From Thermoplasmata archaeon (GTDB taxonomy: Archaea; Thermoplasmatota; E2; DHVEG-1; B8-G13): a DNA stretch of 17,947 nt. The stretch lies in NCBI GenBank assembly GCA_021162485.1, contig JAGGYP010000043.1:1-17947 (forward strand), read 5' to 3'. Below, in pieces: positions 14,539 through 17,947 of the stretch. The notes under the pieces were generated by a model. It saw nothing but the letters and a program-made list of their open reading frames with translations. It was not told the DNA's origin and searched no databases. The position numbers and the translations under genes were made by a program. Numbering within the stretch: position 1 is the first letter of the stretch; each line of letters starts with the position of its first letter.

Positions 14539-16449
14539 ATGAGTGTAGATGACGTTTTAAGAGAGATAAAAGGAAAAATTCGAGCTATAGTACCTGTTGG
14601 TATAGACATAACAGATATAGAATTTGAAGGTCCTTTACTGGTGATTTATACTAAGACCCCAGATAAATTTGCAGAGAAAGAGGAGTTGGTGAGAAAGCTT
14701 GCGAAGCAACTCCAAAAAAGAATTGTAATAAGACCAGATCCATCTGTTCTTACAGATACAAAAATAGCTGAGAAAAAGATAAAAGAAATAGTTCCAGAGG
14801 AGGCAGAAATTACAAATATTTATTTCCAACCAGACATCTGTGAGGTGGTAATAGAAGCAGTTAAACCTGGCGTTGTCATAGGTAGAAAAGGAGCTTTATT
14901 AAATGATATAAGAAAAGCCATATACTGGTCTCCAAGAGTCATTAGAACACCTCCAATACAGTCAAAAACTGTTCAAGAAATAAGAGGTTTTTTGAGATCC
15001 ATTAGTGAGGAGAGAAGAGAAATTCTTAGAAAGATAGGTAGAAAATTGCATAGAGGCATTTCGGAAGGAGAACATTTTATAAGAATCACTGCACTTGGCG
15101 GATATAGAGAAGTTGGTAGATCTTGTACACTCTTACATACCCAGGATAGCAAGATATTAATAGACTGTGGAATAGATGTATCATCTGAAAACAATGGATC
15201 TCCATACATCCATTTACCAGAAGTTTTGCCCTTAGAAACAATTGATGCCGTTGTTATAACACATGCACATTTGGATCATTGTGGACTAGTTCCACTACTA
15301 TACAAATATGGGTATACTGGTCCAACCTATTGTACATATCCAACCAGGGATCTCATGGTACTTCTACAAATGGATTACATAAAAGTTTCAGTGGGTGATG
15401 CGAGAAAGGTTCCATATTCATCTGATAACATAAGGACAATGATAAAACATTGTATCCCCTTAAATTATAGTGACACTACAGATATTACACCAGATGTGAG
15501 ATTAACATTTCATAATGCAGGACATATTCTAGGATCAGCTATTGCGCATTTCCACATAGGAGAAGGCATGTACAATGTTGTTTTCACCGGTGATATCAAG
15601 TATGAACGAACATGGCTTTTTAACCCAGCTGTCAACCGCTTTCCTAGGCTAGAAGCATTAATTATGGAATCCACTTATGGAGGAAAAGATGATTATCAGC
15701 CAAGCAGAAAAGAAGCAACAGAAAAACTCTCTGATATAATAAAAAGAACGTTATCCAAGAAAGGAAAAGTTTTGATTCCTGTATTTGCTGTGGGAAGAAG
15801 CCAAGAAGTAATGATAGTCCTAGAAAATCTTATGAAGAGTGGAGAGGTAGACAAAGTCCCTATATATCTAGATGGTATGATATGGGAAGCTACAGCAATA
15901 CACACTGCTTATCCAGAATATCTAAATACGTATCTAAGAAGTCTAATATTTCAAAAAGGTGAAAACCCATTGTTATCTGATATTTTCGAGAGAGTTGAAA
16001 GTTTTGACAAAAGACAAGAAATACTGGATGATAATGACCCCTGTATTGTTTTAGCAACAAGTGGTATGCTAAACGGTGGTCCCATCATGGAGTATTTGAA
16101 AAGCTGGTCAGAAGATGAAAGAAACACATTAATATTTGTTGGTTACCAGGCAGAGGGTACGCTTGGTAGGAAAATACAAAAGGGATGGAAAGAAATACCC
16201 ATGAACATTGGGGGAGCTATGACTACTATAAAGGTAAACATGAACATAGAGACCTGCGATGGTTTTTCTGGTCATAGTGATCGAAGACAGCTAATAAACT
16301 ATGTAAATAACATGTCACCAAGACCAGAAAGAATAATATTCTGCCATGGAGAAGAATCAAAATGTCTTGAAATATCTTCTACAATTCATAAAAAGTTTAA
16401 CATCAACACAGCTGCGCCAATGAACCTAGAAACAATAAGATTCAGATAA
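14539..16449 (+). CDS. KH-domain beta-CASP ribonuclease aCPSF1
   Basis: 636 residues, the standard length of archaeal aCPSF1 (FttA). Two KH-type RNA-binding domains lie at about 1-145 (VVIGRKGALLNDIRKAIYW in the second). The metallo-beta-lactamase core begins at GGYREVGRSC, with the zinc motif HAHLDH at 242-247, LTFHNAGHILGSA, and VFTGDIKYERTWL. A beta-CASP insert contains PVFAVGRSQEVMIVLE, and the protein ends with GFSGHSDRRQL and IIFCHGEE. This enzyme cleaves nascent RNA after U-rich tracts and drives transcription termination in archaea. All metal ligands appear intact. A TTATTTAAAAAG element 13-24 bases before the ATG and a GGG ten bases ahead leave its promoter uncertain; it may be transcribed with psmB. 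Confidence 0.97.
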   Translation: MSVDDVLREIKGKIRAIVPVGIDITDIEFEGPLLVIYTKTPDKFAEKEELVRKLAKQLQKRIVIRPDPSVLTDTKIAEKKIKEIVPEEAEITNIYFQPDICEVVIEAVKPGVVIGRKGALLNDIRKAIYWSPRVIRTPPIQSKTVQEIRGFLRSISEERREILRKIGRKLHRGISEGEHFIRITALGGYREVGRSCTLLHTQDSKILIDCGIDVSSENNGSPYIHLPEVLPLETIDAVVITHAHLDHCGLVPLLYKYGYTGPTYCTYPTRDLMVLLQMDYIKVSVGDARKVPYSSDNIRTMIKHCIPLNYSDTTDITPDVRLTFHNAGHILGSAIAHFHIGEGMYNVVFTGDIKYERTWLFNPAVNRFPRLEALIMESTYGGKDDYQPSRKEATEKLSDIIKRTLSKKGKVLIPVFAVGRSQEVMIVLENLMKSGEVDKVPIYLDGMIWEATAIHTAYPEYLNTYLRSLIFQKGENPLLSDIFERVESFDKRQEILDDNDPCIVLATSGMLNGGPIMEYLKSWSEDERNTLIFVGYQAEGTLGRKIQKGWKEIPMNIGGAMTTIKVNMNIETCDGFSGHSDRRQLINYVNNMSPRPERIIFCHGEESKCLEISSTIHKKFNINTAAPMNLETIRFR

Positions 16450-16450
16450 G

Positions 16451-16460
16451 AATTTTTTAG
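16451..16460 (+). terminator. T6 tract at the aCPSF1 gene end, overlapping the convergent stop codon
   Basis: AATTTTTTAG follows the aCPSF1 stop directly. The stop codon of the opposite gene (TAA, 16457-16459 read on the minus strand) lies inside it. The convergent gap is only seven bases. Confidence 0.4.
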
Positions 16461-17665
16461 ATTGTTATTCCATATTCTCTTATCTTCAATAATGTTACTA
16501 TAGCATGTTGAAGATAATCTATTCTAATTTCGCTATCTTTCACTCCTCCAGGAATTCCACCGATACATTTCTCTGGACAAGGAAACACAAGAGAATCTTT
16601 CAAGTCTATTTGCAGATTTATCAAAAATTTTGCAGCTAATACTATATTTCTCTTATATTGAGATATCTTGCTTTTATTTCCAGTCATAACTGCAAGATAA
16701 TATGTATCTACTACTCCTTCGATCTTAGAAGCAGTATTGGATCTAGGAGGAGTACCTGAAATCTTTCCAAATCCTCCAATATAGTCTTTTGGACATACAT
16801 CAAGGTTGGTATACTGATCTTCCAATGTAGCATCAGATACTGAGTAGCAAAAATCTAACACCTCTTGATTCTTTGAATACTGGTACCACCTAACAAAAGC
16901 CTCTATACCCCATGGTGCAAACGGAGTATACCCTTTCAAAATATAATAGTTTCTATAATATGGAAAAGCTTTTTCTAAAACAACATAGTAATTATAGTCG
17001 CCAGTATGCTCATATAGTCTAACTATTGCAAGGAGAGCTTCCCCGGCATAATAATCACTATCTCCATAACTTAATCCTTGATCAGGGCTGTAGTAACAAT
17101 TTATAGAACCATCAGATGCCTGCTGATTTTTTAGAAACAAACCCATTTCATTAATCTCTTTCTCAAAAGCGCTCTCATTTGTTACTTCATCATATTCTAT
17201 TGCTGCTAACGTTGCCAAAGCAGTTCCACCAAGAGGTATAGGTCTTCTTCCGTCATCTATATACCTTCCTAATGATGAGTTAATGGAAAAATTTAATAAA
17301 TAATCTATTGCCTTCCTAGCAGATTCCTTAAGAATAGAAAGATTGGTATACTTATAAAGTCTAGCTAATGAGTAGGCCGTTCCGGCATGCCTCAGGAGAT
17401 TATAATCACTTGAATAACTATTCTGCCACGGATCATATGAGTAGTTAAACTTGCCATTTTTTAACTGGTTTCTAATCAACCATTCTCCAGCCAATACACA
17501 ACTTAACAATATTTTATCATTTTTATACTTGGTAATGAGTTCATTATAGTAATCGATGTTTATACTCTCGTATTTTTTGAAAACTAGGATAAAAATATTT
17601 CCAATAATCACGATTATAACCACAAATATTATAATTAAAACCAAATGACGGAATTTCAGTATCAT
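16457..17665 (-). CDS. Membrane-anchored alpha/alpha-toroid-like protein, function unknown
   Basis: 402 residues. A single N-terminal membrane segment (about 8-30, LVLIIIFVVIIVIIGNIFIL) acts as signal anchor, leaving a large external domain. The rest is a series of paired helices with the recurring pattern of six-hairpin or alpha/alpha-toroid proteins: LAGEWLIRNQ, RHAGTAYSLARLYKYT, GGTALATLAAIEYDE, YYAGEALLAIVRLYEHTGDY, then ASKIEGVVDTYYLAVMTG and IRIDYLQHAIVTLL. Such folds occur in glycoside hydrolases, epimerases and terpene cyclases. I cannot assign catalytic residues or a family, so an extracellular glycan-active role is only a guess. A TATA box (minus-strand CTTTTTAAAG) is centred 27 bases upstream of ATG 17665 and no Shine-Dalgarno sequence is obvious, which suggests a leaderless mRNA. 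Confidence 0.7.
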   Translation of the reverse strand: MILKFRHLVLIIIFVVIIVIIGNIFILVFKKYESINIDYYNELITKYKNDKILLSCVLAGEWLIRNQLKNGKFNYSYDPWQNSYSSDYNLLRHAGTAYSLARLYKYTNLSILKESARKAIDYLLNFSINSSLGRYIDDGRRPIPLGGTALATLAAIEYDEVTNESAFEKEINEMGLFLKNQQASDGSINCYYSPDQGLSYGDSDYYAGEALLAIVRLYEHTGDYNYYVVLEKAFPYYRNYYILKGYTPFAPWGIEAFVRWYQYSKNQEVLDFCYSVSDATLEDQYTNLDVCPKDYIGGFGKISGTPPRSNTASKIEGVVDTYYLAVMTGNKSKISQYKRNIVLAAKFLINLQIDLKDSLVFPCPEKCIGGIPGGVKDSEIRIDYLQHAIVTLLKIREYGITI

Positions 17666-17687
17666 CCAGTAGAAATATATGTATGAT

Positions 17688-17697
17688 CTTTAAAAAG
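17688..17697 (-). promoter_or_regulatory. TATA box for the toroid-like membrane protein
   Basis: The minus strand reads CTTTTTAAAG, centred 27 bases before the ATG at 17665. This is the distance expected when transcription starts at the start codon. Confidence 0.5.
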
Positions 17698-17806
17698 CTT
17701 TGTTAAATTTTACTCCCAGTATCTCTATGTTATATTAGAAAAATTTAAAACTTCTATCGAACTTTAATTTAAAATGCTATTTTCTACTCCAAAAGGATAT
17801 AAATTT

Positions 17807-17837
17807 CTCCATGTACAAGGAATATAATATCATGGAG
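17807..17837. repeat. Inverted repeat CTCCATG / CATGGAG around a TATA-like block
   Basis: CTCCATG at 17807-17813 and CATGGAG at 17831-17837 are perfect 7-base arms with a 17-base spacer that contains AATATAATAT. The right arm is part of the first GGAGTA box. This could be an operator overlapping a promoter. Confidence 0.45.
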
Positions 17838-17851
17838 TAATATGGAGTAAT
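17832..17851. repeat. Tandem 10-base direct repeat ATGGAGTAAT
   Basis: Two perfect, adjacent copies place GGAGTA boxes 10 bases apart, one helical turn, on the same face of the DNA. A third GGAGTA is at 17907-17912, and reversed copies (TACTCC) are at 17711-17716 and 17785-17790. Confidence 0.6.
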
Positions 17852-17864
17852 TTTTGATTTTTGC

Positions 17865-17879
17865 CATTTTGTCAAAATG
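17865..17879. repeat. Perfect palindrome CATTTTG-T-CAAAATG
   Basis: Seven-base arms surround a single central T. Its right half (TGTCAAAA, 17870-17877) also forms an inverted pair with TTTTGACA at 17892-17899. It lies about 40 bases upstream of the outward-facing TATA box. Confidence 0.55.
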
Positions 17880-17914
17880 TAAAACCACTATTTTTGACAT
17901 TTTCAAGGAGTAAA

Positions 17915-17922
17915 TTTATATA
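17915..17922 (+). promoter_or_regulatory. Candidate TATA box for a gene to the right of the window
   Basis: TTTATATA predicts transcription to the right starting near 17945. No start codon is visible before the window ends. The operator-like repeats all lie upstream of it. Confidence 0.5.
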
Positions 17923-17947
17923 CTATGTTCTACACACTATTATACAC

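Larger units (their letters stand above)
17666..17947. other. Divergent intergenic regulatory region at the right edge
   Basis: 282 bases without a credible gene. They hold the promoter of the minus-strand toroid gene, several TATA-like blocks, five GGAGTA/TACTCC boxes, a CTCCATG/CATGGAG inverted repeat and a TGTCAAAA/TTTTGACA pair. A TATA box near the end points to a + strand gene starting beyond the window. Confidence 0.6.

Noticed and set aside
17811..17851. Tiny frames ATG...TAA in the right-end repeats (for example ATGGAGTAA)
   Set aside because: They encode two to nine residues and arise from the ATGGAGTAAT repeat itself; no ribosome site or protein pattern is present.
1..17947. CRISPR arrays, tRNA or rRNA genes, insertion sequences, integrase attachment sites
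   Set aside because: No spaced direct repeats of suitable length, no tRNA-like cloverleaf blocks in the intergenic gaps, and no transposase or integrase motifs were seen on either strand.

Overview
This is an AT-rich archaeal chromosomal segment, most likely euryarchaeal. The evidence is aIF2-alpha, L44e, S27e, Nop10, archaeal primase PriS, GINS, Orc1/Cdc6, the 20S proteasome beta subunit and the KH-domain ribonuclease aCPSF1, together with TATA-type promoters and a PGF-CTERM surface protein. Low GC and large secreted Ig-like, sialidase and PQQ proteins would fit a Thermoplasmatota-type lineage, but that placement is an inference. I see no tRNA, rRNA, CRISPR array, transposase or integrase.

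Layout. (1) Bases 1-7406 form a surface module on the + strand: the tail of a PGF-CTERM protein, a secreted sialidase-fold/CARDB protein, and a 1470-residue membrane-anchored PQQ-propeller/Ig-like protein. The last two genes have near-identical promoters. (2) Bases 7426-11437 (- strand) form a replication-translation cluster: priS, GINS (Gins51 type), L44e, S27e, aIF2-alpha, Nop10 and a PAC2-family proteasome assembly chaperone. S27e and Nop10 are very short; Nop10 starts with TTG. (3) Bases 11538-13641 hold a divergent orc1/cdc6, a convergent and overlapping HhH-GPD DNA glycosylase (COG2231 type), and a remnant of an Lrp/AsnC ligand-binding (RAM) domain gene broken by three frameshifts. (4) Bases 13854-16449 hold psmB and the aCPSF1 gene, in the same order as in other euryarchaea. 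(5) Bases 16457-17665 (- strand) encode a membrane-anchored protein with an alpha/alpha-toroid-like repeat. (6) Bases 17666-17947 are a non-coding regulatory region with five GGAGTA/TACTCC boxes, palindromes and a TATA box pointing out of the window.

Functional themes: DNA replication initiation (Cdc6, PriS, GINS) sits beside translation initiation and ribosome biogenesis; proteasome assembly and catalysis (PAC2, PsmB) flank it; RNA 3'-end formation is represented by aCPSF1; and both ends carry cell-surface functions. No obvious new defence or metabolic system is present. The most notable unexplained signals are the RAM-domain pseudogene, the operator-like repeats at the right end, the duplicated surface-gene promoter, and the odd insertion in the sialidase-like protein.
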